Shown here piece after piece: positions 6,889 to 16,830 of a stretch of DNA of 35,457 bases. The stretch is taken from positions 1-35,457 of the forward strand of contig REDH01000108.1 of the NCBI GenBank assembly GCA_007693585.1. The letters run 5' to 3'. Made by a program: the position numbers and the translations under genes. Under the pieces are notes generated by a model. That model had not been told where the DNA came from and did not search any database. It was given only the letters and a program-made list of their open reading frames with translations. Every line of letters begins with the position of its first letter. Positions within the stretch are counted from its first letter, which is position 1. The DNA comes from Deltaproteobacteria bacterium (GTDB lineage: Bacteria > Myxococcota_A > Bradymonadia > REDH01).

Positions 6889-8541
6889 ATGAGCGCAATC
6901 GACGACGGACGAGAGGATCTGGCCCGCTGGAAGGCGGAGCAGCCGGACAATTTCTTCACGGCGGACGTGGTGTTTCGCCACGCGCTGCAGCGGCTGGCGG
7001 GGGAGGAGACGTGGGCGTCGCTGCGTCCGCGGCTCGAGGCGTTCGGCGCGCAGTGCGCGACGGAGATGGATGCGGCGGCGGACGTGAACAACCGTCCGCA
7101 CAACCTGCCGTTGCTGGAGCGGTATGACGCGATCGGTCGGCGCACGGAGGGGGTGGAGCATCATCCGAGCTACCACGTGGTGGGGCGGCTGATCTACGAG
7201 AGCGGGATGATGGGGGAGTATGCGGAGCCCGGAGGGTTCCTGCGCTCCCTGGCGTTCTTCCACCTGTCGTCGATGTGCGGGGAGGCGGGGCACAACTGTC
7301 CGGTGGCGTGCACGGCGGGGATCATCAAGAGTCTGCAGGCGCTGGGCACGCCGGAGCTGAAGGCGCGCTATCTTCCGCGGCTGCTTTCACGGGTGTACGC
7401 GGAGCGGTACGACGGGGCGCAGTTCCTGACGGAGGTGCAGGGGGGGAGCGACGTGGGGCTGAACGCGGTCCGTGCGGAGCGGGCGGAGGATGGCACCTGG
7501 CGGATTCATGGGGAGAAGTGGTTCTGCTCGAACGCGGACGCGGACCTGATTCTGATGACGGCGCGTCATGACGAGGCGGTCGGGGGGACGCGGGGTCTGG
7601 GGTTGTTCCTGGTGCCGCGTCTTCTGGAGGACGGGAGTGTGAACGCGTTCCGGATCCGTCGCCTGAAGGACAAGCTGGGCACGCGGTCGATGCCGAGCGG
7701 GGAGATGGACTTCGAGGGGGCGCGGGCGTGGGCGCTCGGGGAGGTGGAGGAGGGGTTCCGGAGCATGATGCGCTTCGTGATCAACACATCGCGGATCTAC
7801 AACGCGATCGCGGTGACGGGGATTGCGCGTCGCGCTGCGTTCGTGGCGGGGGGATATGCGCGTCACCGGAAGGCGTTCGGTCGCCGGATCGGGGACTTTG
7901 CGCTGGTGCGGGAGACGGTGGATCGGATCGAGGCGAGCTCGGCGGCGATCGCGCTGGGCACGTGGGCGCTGATCCCGATGATGGATGCCGCGGAGCAGGG
8001 TGGGCTGTCGGACGAGGAGGCGGCGTTTCTGCGGATGGCGATCAACGTGAACAAGCGGCGCAGCTCGATCACGGCGACGGAGTGTGCGCTCCAGGGGATC
8101 GAGGTTCTGGGGGGAAACGGGGCGATCGAGAGCTTCTCGATCCTGCCGCGGCTGCTGCGGGACGCGATCGTGTGCGAGAACTGGGAGGGGACGCACAACA
8201 CGCTGACGGCGCAGGTGCTCCGGGACATGCACCGCTACCGGTTGCACGAGGCGTACGTGGCCCAGCTTCGGCGGCGTTTCGCGTCGCTGGAGGGCGGCCC
8301 GATGGGGGCGTGGGCGTCGCGGGGAGCGCGGGCGGTGGACGGGCTCGAGGGTTCGCTCGCGGAGGTGCTGACGCTGGACGAGGATGCGGCGTCGCTGCGG
8401 ATGCGGCCGCTGATGGATCGGCTGGCGTGGGTGCTGTACGCGTCGGCGATGGCGGAGCAGGCGGCGTACGACGCGGAGGCGGGTCTGGGCGACGAGGTGT
8501 CGCGCCTGCTGGCGTTCTACGCGGACTGGCGGGGGATCTGA
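6889..8541 (+). CDS. AidB-like acyl-CoA dehydrogenase family protein
   Basis: The 550-residue product is an acyl-CoA dehydrogenase-family flavoprotein of the long AidB-like type (E. coli AidB has 541 residues). The middle domain motif TEVQGGSDVGLNAV corresponds to AidB's TE.QGGSDV, followed by the beta-domain segment WRIHGEKWFCSNADADLIL. The C-terminal helical domain includes YARHRKAFGRRI and the ending LGGNGAIE...LPRLLRDAIVCENWEGTHN typical of the family. It is expected to bind FAD. In AidB the role is linked to alkylation resistance and DNA binding; whether this homologue oxidises an acyl-CoA or does something else cannot be read from sequence. The ATG has GAGG six bases upstream. It converges on mdh across a 267-bp gap. 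Confidence 0.85.
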   Translation: MSAIDDGREDLARWKAEQPDNFFTADVVFRHALQRLAGEETWASLRPRLEAFGAQCATEMDAAADVNNRPHNLPLLERYDAIGRRTEGVEHHPSYHVVGRLIYESGMMGEYAEPGGFLRSLAFFHLSSMCGEAGHNCPVACTAGIIKSLQALGTPELKARYLPRLLSRVYAERYDGAQFLTEVQGGSDVGLNAVRAERAEDGTWRIHGEKWFCSNADADLILMTARHDEAVGGTRGLGLFLVPRLLEDGSVNAFRIRRLKDKLGTRSMPSGEMDFEGARAWALGEVEEGFRSMMRFVINTSRIYNAIAVTGIARRAAFVAGGYARHRKAFGRRIGDFALVRETVDRIEASSAAIALGTWALIPMMDAAEQGGLSDEEAAFLRMAINVNKRRSSITATECALQGIEVLGGNGAIESFSILPRLLRDAIVCENWEGTHNTLTAQVLRDMHRYRLHEAYVAQLRRRFASLEGGPMGAWASRGARAVDGLEGSLAEVLTLDEDAASLRMRPLMDRLAWVLYASAMAEQAAYDAEAGLGDEVSRLLAFYADWRGI

Positions 8542-8620
8542 GGCGCGTCCCGCTGGAGGCCTGGTCGGCGGGGCGGGCGAACCGGATGTGTCCTCGCGCG
8601 GTTGGGGCGCGGGGTGTCGC

Positions 8621-8670
8621 GTCCCGTCGCGTCCCGTCGCGTCCCGTCGCGTCCCGTCGCGTCCCGTCCC
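8621..8670. repeat. Decamer tandem repeat, five copies
   Basis: GTCCCGTCGC repeats at 8621, 8631, 8641 and 8651, with a variant GTCCCGTCCC at 8661. It lies in the 267-bp non-coding gap between the convergent dehydrogenase and mdh genes. No other feature is seen in this gap. Confidence 0.9.
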
Positions 8671-8808
8671 GTCGTGTTCGGTTGGCGGGGCGTTCCCGGC
8701 GTCGCGCGGTGTGGTGCGCTGTCGCGTTCGGGCGGTGGGGTGCGCCGGGCGTCGCGTTGTGGTGTTCTCCCCCGGTGGGGAGGGTGTGCGGGCCCGGTTG
8801 CCGGGTGC

Positions 8809-9798
8809 TCAGGCGAGCATGTCCTTGACGGCGTCGCGTTCGGAGACGAGCTCTTCGGTGGTCTTCGCGAGGGCGGCCTGGCTGAAGTCGTTGAGCTCGA
8901 TGCCCTGGACGATCTCGTAGGTCCAGGGTGCGGTGATGCGGCAGGGGAAGGAGAAGATGAGTCCTTCGGGGATGCCGTAGGAGCCGTCGGAGGGGATGGC
9001 CATGGAGACGTAGTCTCCGGTCATGGCTCCGGTGGCCCAGGAGAAGATGTGGTCGATGGCCGCGGAGGCGGCGGAGGCGGCGGAGGACTTTCCGCGGGCC
9101 TGGATGATTTCGGCGCCGCGCTTCTGGACGCGGGTGAGGAAGTCGCCCTTGAGCCAGTCGTGGTCGGAGATGGCTTCGGTGACGGGTGTGCCGTCGATGG
9201 TGGCGTTGAAGAAGTCGGGGTACATGGTGGGGGAGTGGTTGCCCCAGATGGCGAGGTTCTTCACGGAGGCGACGGGCTTGCCGGCCCTTGCGGCGAGCTG
9301 TGCCATGGCGCGGTTCTGATCGAGCCGGGTCATGGCGTGGTAGTTGGCCTTGCTGGTGCGCGTGGCGCGGGAGGCGGCGATGAGGCAGTTGGTGTTGCAG
9401 GGGTTTCCGACGACGAGGACCTTGACGTCCTTGCTGGCGGAGCGGTCGATGGCCTCGCCCTGTCCGATGAAGATCTTGCCGTTGTCCTTGAGGAGGTCGG
9501 CCCGTTCCATGCCGGGTCCGCGGGGCTTGGCGCCGACGAGGATGGCGATGTCGGCGTCGCCGAAGCCTTCGTCGGGGTCGGAGGCGACCTTCGTTCCGGC
9601 GAGGAGGGGGAAGGCGCAGTCTTCGAGCTCCATGACGACGCCGCGGCAGGCGTCGAGGGCGACGGGGAGGTCGATGAGGTGGAGGATGACGGGCTGGTCG
9701 GGGCCGAGCAGGTCGCCGTTGGCGATGCGGAAGAGGAGGCTGTAGTCGATCTGGCCTGCGGCGCCGGTGACGGCAACGCGAACGGGGCTCTTGCTCAT
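8809..9798 (-). CDS. mdh: Malate dehydrogenase
   Basis: The 329-residue product is a malate dehydrogenase of the cytosolic/Thermus-like group, interconverting malate and oxaloacetate with NAD in the TCA cycle. Seen are the dinucleotide-binding start [11 protein letters not shown]43 after LHLI at the end of the second strand (which favours NAD), the substrate-binding loop [13 protein letters not shown] (R93, R99), GNPCNTNC at 131-138, D160 and R163, and the catalytic H188 in [13 protein letters not shown]. One oddity is D18 in GQIDYSLLF, where relatives have Gly or Ala. The start has a good AGGGAG ribosome binding site. A candidate promoter lies about 70 bp upstream, so it is probably transcribed alone although it follows the sulfatase gene. 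Confidence 0.95.
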   Translation of the reverse strand: MSKSPVRVAVTGAAGQIDYSLLFRIANGDLLGPDQPVILHLIDLPVALDACRGVVMELEDCAFPLLAGTKVASDPDEGFGDADIAILVGAKPRGPGMERADLLKDNGKIFIGQGEAIDRSASKDVKVLVVGNPCNTNCLIAASRATRTSKANYHAMTRLDQNRAMAQLAARAGKPVASVKNLAIWGNHSPTMYPDFFNATIDGTPVTEAISDHDWLKGDFLTRVQKRGAEIIQARGKSSAASAASAAIDHIFSWATGAMTGDYVSMAIPSDGSYGIPEGLIFSFPCRITAPWTYEIVQGIELNDFSQAALAKTTEELVSERDAVKDMLA

Positions 9799-9863
9799 CG
9801 GGGACTCCCTGGGGTGGAGGTGAGGAGGTGTTCCCGCCGGGGCGGGCGGTGTCGGGCGTCGGG

Positions 9864-9892
9864 GGGATAACCGCGGCGGTGCCGGATGGCAA
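9864..9892 (-). promoter_or_regulatory. Candidate promoter for mdh
   Basis: On the minus strand TTGCCA (9892-9887) and TATCCC (9869-9864) are 17 bp apart. It lies between the sulfatase stop and the mdh start, giving a leader of about 60 nt. Confidence 0.55.
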
Positions 9893-9914
9893 CACGGCGG
9901 TTGTGGGTCCGGGT

Positions 9915-11279
9915 TCAGCGACCGGTTCCGACGCGTCTGCTGTAGGCGAGGAAGTGGTCGAAGTGTCCGAGGAGGGTGGTGCGCAGTTCGGGGTCGAGCT
10001 CGACGTCGTGTACGGGGCAGGCGTCCGGGGGGAGGACTTCGAAGAGGGACTCGGCCTGGTCGCCGGCGATGCGGGAGCGGAGCCACTGGGTGTTGCGGAG
10101 GACGTACTTGTGGTGGTCGGCGATGAAGGCGAACTGGTTGAACCGGTACTGGGGCAGGGTCTTGTTGTCCTTGTTGTACCAGTAGCTCTCCTGGATGGGC
10201 AGGGAGCGTTCGGGTTCGGCGACGACGTCGACGGGGTCGTCGGGGGTGTCGAGTTGTCCGGCGGCGAGGAGTGTGCCGTGGATGTGACGTGCGCTGACGG
10301 GGGTGTGGATGGTCCGCGGTTCGGCGTCGGGGGGGAGGGCGTGGAAGAGGACGTGTGTGCCGGCGTCGTTGACGTTGCTGAAGTGGTATTCCCAGTTCTG
10401 TTCGCCGAAGTTGTCGCCGTGGTCGGAGCCGAAGAAGACGTGGTTTCCGGTGTCTTCGTGCATTTCCTGGAGGAAGGCGTCGATCATGGGGGCGAGGCGG
10501 TTCCATGCGCGCCGTTGTCGGTCGCGGAGGGCGAGGAGCATGGGGGGCGCGATCACCTCGCGGTCGACGGTGAGGCGGGTCTGGTTGGCGAGGTGGAAGA
10601 GGCTGACGATCTCCTTCGCTCTCCAGATGACGCCGTCTCGGGAGGGTTCGAAGGTGTCGGCGATGTGGTAGGGGAAGTGGCTCTCCATGAGGTTGATGAA
10701 GAGGAAGGCCTTCTGGCCGCGGTTCTCGCATTCGCGGAGGATGCGCCGGGCCATGTCGAACTGCATCTCGGCGTTGGACTGCATCCAGGAGCGCGCGGCG
10801 TTCACGTCTTCGGCGAGTCGTCCGGCGACGAAGTCTTCGGTGTCGGTGAGGAGCTTTCGTCGGATGCGGGGTCGGGCGAGGATGGAGAGGATGGTGTCGA
10901 CGAGTCCGTGGCGTCTGTCGGCGAGGGTCCAGACGCGGTGGACCTCGTCGAAGCCGCGGTCGAGGCCGAAGATGTGGGTCGTGGCGGGGTTGGCGGTGAT
11001 CTGGACGGTGCGGTACCCGGCGTCGCGGTAGCGTTCGGCGACGGTGGGGACATCGCGGGAGATGTCTCGCGTCTGGGTGGTGGCCCCGTGCTCGGAGGGG
11101 AGCAGGCCGGTGAACATGGACCCGGTGGCGGGCAGGGTCCAGCAGCCGGCGGAGCGCATCTGCGAGAACCGGGTGGAGCGGGACTCGGTGTAGGGCAGCG
11201 TCGCCTGGCCTGCGAGGTGGGCGCTGTCGTAGCGAAGGCTGTCCGCGACGAGGAAGATCACATGGCCGTCCGCCGGCAT
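9915..11279 (-). CDS. Sulfatase/alkaline-phosphatase-superfamily protein
   Basis: The 454-residue product begins directly with the sulfatase fold: [13 protein letters not shown] at 7-19 provides the first metal-binding Asp (D13). The nucleophile region is [13 protein letters not shown] at 46-58. T48 occupies the place of the Cys/Ser that is converted to formylglycine in true sulfatases, and the usual Arg two residues after the Pro is Thr. The second metal site is [11 protein letters not shown]. This points to a phosphodiesterase/phosphotransferase or Thr-nucleophile member rather than an aryl sulfatase. No signal peptide or membrane anchor is seen, so it is probably cytoplasmic. No ribosome binding site is visible, but the domain leaves little room for a later start. 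The substrate is unknown. Confidence 0.8.
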   Translation of the reverse strand: MPADGHVIFLVADSLRYDSAHLAGQATLPYTESRSTRFSQMRSAGCWTLPATGSMFTGLLPSEHGATTQTRDISRDVPTVAERYRDAGYRTVQITANPATTHIFGLDRGFDEVHRVWTLADRRHGLVDTILSILARPRIRRKLLTDTEDFVAGRLAEDVNAARSWMQSNAEMQFDMARRILRECENRGQKAFLFINLMESHFPYHIADTFEPSRDGVIWRAKEIVSLFHLANQTRLTVDREVIAPPMLLALRDRQRRAWNRLAPMIDAFLQEMHEDTGNHVFFGSDHGDNFGEQNWEYHFSNVNDAGTHVLFHALPPDAEPRTIHTPVSARHIHGTLLAAGQLDTPDDPVDVVAEPERSLPIQESYWYNKDNKTLPQYRFNQFAFIADHHKYVLRNTQWLRSRIAGDQAESLFEVLPPDACPVHDVELDPELRTTLLGHFDHFLAYSRRVGTGR

Positions 11280-11335
11280 GGCGAGTCCGTGAGGAAGGAG
11301 GGGTCATGTCCCCCGGGGCGCCGGAGGCGGGCGGA

Positions 11336-11365
11336 GGGCTACCACAGCCATGCGCGCGCGCGCAA
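11336..11365 (-). promoter_or_regulatory. Possible promoter for the sulfatase-like gene
   Basis: On the minus strand TTGCGC (11365-11360) and TAGCCC (11341-11336) are 18 bp apart, about 57 bp before the start codon. The -35 overlaps a CG-alternating run, so it may be chance. Confidence 0.3.
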
Positions 11366-11448
11366 CGCGGGGATTGGGGGTCGACGCCTCCGGCTCGGAG
11401 CCCGGCGCCTGCGCGCAACGCGAGGATTGCGGCGGAAGCGTCCGGTGC
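11355..11448. repeat. Imperfect direct repeat carrying two promoter-like segments
   Basis: CGCAACGCGGGGATTG at 11361 recurs as CGCAACGCGAGGATTG at 11414, 53 bp apart, and the similarity continues as GACGCCTCCGG versus GAAGCGTCCGG. The first copy overlaps the minus-strand promoter candidate and the second the plus-strand one. The 310-bp gap 11280-11589 otherwise holds only the promoter and hairpin listed next. Confidence 0.55.
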
Positions 11449-11455
11449 CCAGCAT
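11427..11455 (+). promoter_or_regulatory. Candidate promoter for the lipoprotein gene at 11590
   Basis: TTGCGG at 11427-11432 and CAGCAT at 11450-11455 are 17 bp apart. Transcription would start near 11462, inside the adjoining perfect inverted repeat, leaving a leader of about 130 nt. Confidence 0.4.
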
Positions 11456-11456
11456 C

Positions 11457-11477
11457 CCCGCACCGGCGCGGTGCGGG
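11457..11477. promoter_or_regulatory. Perfect 8-bp inverted repeat at the predicted transcription start
   Basis: CCCGCACC and GGTGCGGG flank a 5-base loop GGCGC. It lies directly after a candidate -10 element. No T-run follows, so it is more likely an operator or a 5' leader hairpin than a terminator. Confidence 0.45.
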
Positions 11478-11589
11478 TTGTCCGGCCCGCGCTCGCGACG
11501 GCTCCGCGCCGCGTCTCCTGCCGTCGCGGTTCCTTCCGTCGCGGGGTGCTCGCACCCGGTCCGCTTCCTCGTGCCTCCCACCGTCCGTC

Positions 11590-13080
11590 ATGATGGTTCG
11601 ATCCCCTTCGCCGCTTCGTACGTTCTCCCTGTGGCTCGTGTGCCGGTCGCTGCTGCGGGCGGTGGCGCTCCTCGCGCTGGTCGGGGGGTGCAACCGGGAG
11701 GGTCCTCGGGAGCGTTCCGGGCCGCCGGAGGCGGTGGAGCAGGCGATGGAGTCGACGGAGGCGCCGGGGGAGAGCGGGGCGCTCGCGGAGGACCCCGTGG
11801 AGCTGGTTTCGCCGCCGGGCCTGCGGGCGCGGGGGCGGGTGATGTCGGTGCCGGATCGGCTGCGCGCCCGGCTGATCGAGGCGATTGTTCCGCTCGACGA
11901 CGGTGCGCTGGTGGCGACGCTGGACGTGCGGCCGCCGCGCGCGGACATCCGGGTGTATCGCCTGGGTTCGGCGTCGGGCGGGGCGTTTCTCGAGCCGGTG
12001 GGGGAGGAGGCCCTCGGCGTGGGGCGGGTGCGGTCGACGGTGCCGCGGCTCGTTCCGCTCGCGGGGCAGGGGCTCGCGGTGTTCCAGTCCCTCGACTTCC
12101 TGTCGGAGGTCGACAAGGAGCGGGCGTTGCTGCAGTGGTGGGCGTCCGGCGAGTCGGGGCGGCTCGATGGTCCGGATGTGCTCCCGCTGCCGGAGGGTTT
12201 CCTGCTGGGGCGCGAGGTCTCGATGGGCGCGGTGGGCCGGCACGTGGCGCTGTGCGGCTCGCGGGTGGCGGACCTCGACTCGCTGGAGGACGAGGTGATC
12301 GAGGATGTGTACTGCGGGCTGTGGGCGCCGGGGGAAGGGCGATGGGTGAGCCCGCTGGAGCCGGTGGTGCGGGGGGGGAACGGCATCGTCCAGTTCGATG
12401 TTCTGGGTGGTGGCGAACACGGCGCGTTCCTGCTCCGGGTCGAGGCGGACGGGGAGGGGTGGCGTCCCCACGGCACGCTGCTGCTTCCGCCGGAGGAGGA
12501 CGGCCAGCCCATGCGGGTCGTGGAGCTGGGCGAGCTGTCCGGGGAGGCGCTCGGTGCGGGTCGCTCGTCGTTCGTCTGGAGCACGCCGCCGCTCGCGAGT
12601 GTCGGGCCGGACACGGCGGCGTACTATCTGCCGCGGGTGGGGGATGACCCGGCGCGTGGGGGGCAGGTGCTCCGCAGCGGCGAGCGGCTGGGTGATCGCC
12701 GGCAGCTCCCGTCCTGGCCGGCCCGCACCGAGCGGGCGGTGATGCTGCCGGGAGCGGAGGGGCATCTCATGCTCTTCGACTCCCTCGGTCCGCGGGGGGA
12801 GCGGACGCTGGTGCGTTTTGCGGAGGCCGGCATCCACGCGATGGACTACTGGACCCCGCTCGACACGGCGGATCATGCGGCGATGGCCCGGCTGGGGGCG
12901 GCCACCGCCGGGGTGGTGGCGATGGTGCAGGACGTGGGGGATCGTCCGGGCGTGATCAGCGTGCTCGAGGGGGCCTCGTTGCTGGCGCGCCCGCCGGCGG
13001 CGGAGGAGGGGGGCGGGGAGGACGCGGTCCCGCTTCCGGAGGATGCGGACGCGGAGAAGGAGAATCCGGACGGGCCGTGA
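11590..13080 (+). CDS. Unknown lipoprotein
   Basis: The 496-residue product has a basic N-terminus, a hydrophobic stretch ([14 protein letters not shown]) and a lipidated cysteine at residue 34, so it should be an envelope lipoprotein. After a Glu/Pro/Ser-rich linker (about 36-80) follows a long region rich in beta-strand-like segments with repeated Arg-Val-Tyr and Gly-Arg patterns, perhaps a propeller, but no family is recognised. The C-terminal 30 residues are acidic. Two adjacent ATG codons (11590 and 11593) can serve as start, and neither has a clear ribosome binding site. It is divergent from the sulfatase-like gene. The 260-bp gap after it (13081-13340) shows no feature. Confidence 0.7.
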   Translation: MMVRSPSPLRTFSLWLVCRSLLRAVALLALVGGCNREGPRERSGPPEAVEQAMESTEAPGESGALAEDPVELVSPPGLRARGRVMSVPDRLRARLIEAIVPLDDGALVATLDVRPPRADIRVYRLGSASGGAFLEPVGEEALGVGRVRSTVPRLVPLAGQGLAVFQSLDFLSEVDKERALLQWWASGESGRLDGPDVLPLPEGFLLGREVSMGAVGRHVALCGSRVADLDSLEDEVIEDVYCGLWAPGEGRWVSPLEPVVRGGNGIVQFDVLGGGEHGAFLLRVEADGEGWRPHGTLLLPPEEDGQPMRVVELGELSGEALGAGRSSFVWSTPPLASVGPDTAAYYLPRVGDDPARGGQVLRSGERLGDRRQLPSWPARTERAVMLPGAEGHLMLFDSLGPRGERTLVRFAEAGIHAMDYWTPLDTADHAAMARLGAATAGVVAMVQDVGDRPGVISVLEGASLLARPPAAEEGGGEDAVPLPEDADAEKENPDGP

Positions 13081-13340
13081 GCGCGGAGCGGGCGGGTTGG
13101 TGCGGGGGGGGCGGGGTGCGTTGTTCGGTTTCGGGGGTGTGGTGGATGCTTCGCGGGCCCTGGTGGCGTGGCCGCGGGCGCAGCGGGCCGATGCGCGTGC
13201 GGTTGCCGCCGGCCTGTCCGGAAGGGGCTCCCGCTGTGGGTGGTGCGGCGTGCGTGTCGGGCTCGTCGGTGCGCGATCACCCGCATCCGCGGGCTCTCGT
13301 GTGATTTGGCCCGCGGTGGTGGGAGGTCGATCCCGGTGGA

Positions 13341-13619
13341 TCAGGAGGGGGGGAGCGTGTCGAATTCGAGGGAGATGATGCGCAGCGGGCCGCTGGCGCG
13401 CACGGTGAGCACGTCGATGTCCGCGAGGCCTCGCCGTTCGAGCAGGATCCTGAACTGCTGGCGGAGTCCGTCGGCGAGGGCGGGGTCCTCGACGGCGAGG
13501 GTGACCGCACGGAGATCGTCGCGCCGGCCGTTGGCCATGCTCAGGACGGACCGTGCGAGGTCCTGGAGCTGCTCACGCATCTGTCGGGTCAGTTCGCTCA
13601 CGCCGGAGGTGATCTGCAA
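13341..13619 (-). CDS. Small hypothetical protein, start uncertain
   Basis: The frame encodes a helical N-terminal part ([19 protein letters not shown]) followed by a mixed alpha/beta region ending [20 protein letters not shown] do not recognise it. The start is unclear: the open frame extends up to an ATG at 13751, but its first ~43 residues look non-coding (Pro/Arg-rich) and would overlap an inverted repeat. A TTG at 13619, a GTG a few codons later or an ATG at MREQ are alternatives. It is divergent from the NtrC-type regulator gene and could be connected with it. A DNA-independent partner role is possible but unsupported. Confidence 0.45.
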   Translation of the reverse strand: MQITSGVSELTRQMREQLQDLARSVLSMANGRRDDLRAVTLAVEDPALADGLRQQFRILLERRGLADIDVLTVRASGPLRIISLEFDTLPPS

Positions 13620-13725
13620 TGCTCGTGCCAGACCGTGCTCCGTCGGGACGGGGGCAGGGTGTTCCGGTTCGGTGCGCTGGCCGGATGCGTGGAGGGAGAA
13701 GAACCGGGGGGGGCGTACGGAGCGG

Positions 13726-13751
13726 TTGCACGGGCGGGTTCTGCGGTGCAA
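13726..13751. promoter_or_regulatory. Inverted repeat TTGCAC-N14-GTGCAA, candidate operator
   Basis: TTGCAC at 13726-13731 and GTGCAA at 13746-13751 are arranged as a dyad with half-site starts 20 bp apart, about two helical turns. It lies 51 bp before the regulator's start codon in the divergent region. A dimeric transcription factor, possibly the regulator itself, could bind here. No -24/-12 sigma-54 promoter was found nearby. Confidence 0.4.
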
Positions 13752-13801
13752 GACAGGGACGCCGAGGGCCGTGAACCCACCGCGAGGGGATGGAGAAGCT
13801 G

Positions 13802-15172
<1,371 letters not shown>

Positions 15173-15268
15173 AGCGGGGCTGCTCCCGGGGTGCGGGTCG
15201 GGTCGCTGGCGCCGGCGTCGCTCGTCCGGAGGGTTGTCGATGACGCCCACGGGGTCGGGGCGCGCGGA

Positions 15269-16759
15269 TCAGGTGGGGTCGCGGTCGACGGCGCCGGGAT
15301 CCATGCGGATCACGAAGCAGGCGCCGCCCAGCCCGGGGCGGGGGTCGAGTTCGAGGTCACCGTCCATGGCGTGCATCATGCGCTGGGAGATGGGAAGCCC
15401 GAGTCCGGTTCCGCGGACCTTCGTCGTGAAGAAGGGTTCGAAGAGGCGGGCGACGGCTTCCTCGGCGACCCCGGGGCCGCTGTCGCTCACGCGGAGGCAG
15501 CCGGGGCTGCACTCGGCGCGCACGGTTCCTTCGCCGTCCATGGCCTGGATGGCGTTGAGCACGAGGTTGAGCATCACCTGACGCAGCATGTCGGGGTCGG
15601 CGAGAGCGCTGCCGTGGCCGTCGATCTCGAAGGTGACCCGGTCCGCTTCGGTGGACTGGCTCTCGAAGACATCTTCGGCCATGGCGCGGAGGTCCACGGT
15701 GCGCACGTGGGGTTCCTTGGGCCGGGCGAAGGCGAGGAGGTCGCTCACCAGCCGGTTGAGGCCGAGGATCTGGTCGAGGACCTTGCGCATGATGGGTTGT
15801 CGGCGGTCGTCTTCGGGGAGGCTTCCCGCGAAGACCTGGAGGGCGCCGCTGATGCCGGCGAGGGGGTTTCGGAGCTCGTGGGCCACCGCGGCGGAGAGGG
15901 CGCCGATCTGGGCGAGGGATTCGGAGCGTCGGAGCCGGGCCTCGTTCTGGACGGCTTCGGTGATGTCCTCGATGTGGAGGATGAGGCTCGCCCGTCCGTG
16001 GCGCACGGGCTGGAGGTGGAGGGCGAGGTGGCGGGGGAGCCCGTCGATCTCGGCGTCCACGCGGGGGATGGTGATCTGTCGTCCGGTGTCGACGGCGCGC
16101 TGGATGTGGGCCTCGAGGGCGGCGCCCTCGACGAGGTCGATCGGCAGGCTGTCGAGGTAGGGGTTTCCGGGGATGAGGCGATCGCCGAGCATGGCGCGTT
16201 CGGGGTGGGTGGCCGCGGTGATGCGGAGCTCGCGGTCGAGCACGACCACGGTCACGGGAATGCTGGAGACGATGAGCTCGGAGAATTCGCGCAGGCGTTC
16301 CTCCTCGTGGACGGTGAGGAAGTTTCCGGTCATCGCGGCGAGGTCGATGTCGGTGATCCTGATGATGGCCCCGCAGACGTCTTCGGTGGGGAGGTCGGCG
16401 GTGTGGGCGAGCTCCAGGAAGTGTTCGCGGACGACGCCCATGGCCATGAACATGGCGGTGTGGGGCAGTCCGATCTCCACGTGGACGCGTCCGATGCGCT
16501 GTCGGCGTTCGAAGTACTCCTCGTCCCAGGGGCCGTTGAAGAGCTCCTTCATCCAGGTCTTGAGGGTGGCCATGAGCCTTGCGAGCTGCGCGTCATCGCG
16601 GATCACGAAGCGCGTGCTCGGGTGGGCGAGGGCCTGTTCGTAGAAGCGGGCGCAGATCTCGTCGAGGTGGGGTGCGACGCGCGGCCAGACGGTCCGGAGG
16701 GTGTCCTCGTCGCGTGCGGAGAAGCCCAGGTAGGACTTCAGTTCGTCGAGCGGATGCAT
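15269..16759 (-). CDS. Globin-coupled sensor histidine kinase (protoglobin-PAS-HisKA-HATPase)
   Basis: The 496-residue product is soluble with no membrane segment. Residues about 1-155 form a protoglobin/globin-coupled-sensor domain: RIGRVHVEIGLPH places the proximal haem ligand at H93, and Y40 in ARFYEQAL is the probable distal B10 tyrosine. A PAS-like domain follows (about 160-275), then the dimerisation and phosphotransfer helix with H294 in AVAHELRNPL. The ATP-binding domain has N402 in NLVLNAIQAM, DSGPG at 426-430 and GTGLGL at 450-455. It is expected to sense oxygen, NO or CO through haem and phosphorylate the NtrC-type regulator whose gene ends 96 bp away on the other strand. It resembles the known globin-coupled kinase of Anaeromyxobacter. 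It starts 71 bp after the DUF4397 lipoprotein gene and may share its transcript. Confidence 0.92.
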   Translation of the reverse strand: MHPLDELKSYLGFSARDEDTLRTVWPRVAPHLDEICARFYEQALAHPSTRFVIRDDAQLARLMATLKTWMKELFNGPWDEEYFERRQRIGRVHVEIGLPHTAMFMAMGVVREHFLELAHTADLPTEDVCGAIIRITDIDLAAMTGNFLTVHEEERLREFSELIVSSIPVTVVVLDRELRITAATHPERAMLGDRLIPGNPYLDSLPIDLVEGAALEAHIQRAVDTGRQITIPRVDAEIDGLPRHLALHLQPVRHGRASLILHIEDITEAVQNEARLRRSESLAQIGALSAAVAHELRNPLAGISGALQVFAGSLPEDDRRQPIMRKVLDQILGLNRLVSDLLAFARPKEPHVRTVDLRAMAEDVFESQSTEADRVTFEIDGHGSALADPDMLRQVMLNLVLNAIQAMDGEGTVRAECSPGCLRVSDSGPGVAEEAVARLFEPFFTTKVRGTGLGLPISQRMMHAMDGDLELDPRPGLGGACFVIRMDPGAVDRDPT

Positions 16760-16830
16760 TCGTCGCGGGGGTGGAGGGGCGCGGGCACGCCGGGACGGGT
16801 GGGTGAGGGACCGGGTGCCGGCGGCGCCGT

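Noticed and set aside
5226-7145. An upstream extension of the double-GGDEF frame on the minus strand, giving a 1421-residue product
   Set aside because: The extension runs antisense through UPF0262 and the dehydrogenase and is Pro/Arg-rich. A good promoter lies just before the ATG at 5225.
13620-13751. The longer 136-residue version of the small gene at 13341
   Set aside because: The added N-terminus is Pro/Arg-rich and overlaps the dyad, with no ribosome binding site before the ATG at 13751.
13700-13800. A sigma-54 (-24/-12) promoter before the NtrC-type regulator
   Set aside because: TTGC at 13726 was tested as a -12 box, but the matching -24 position reads TA instead of GG.
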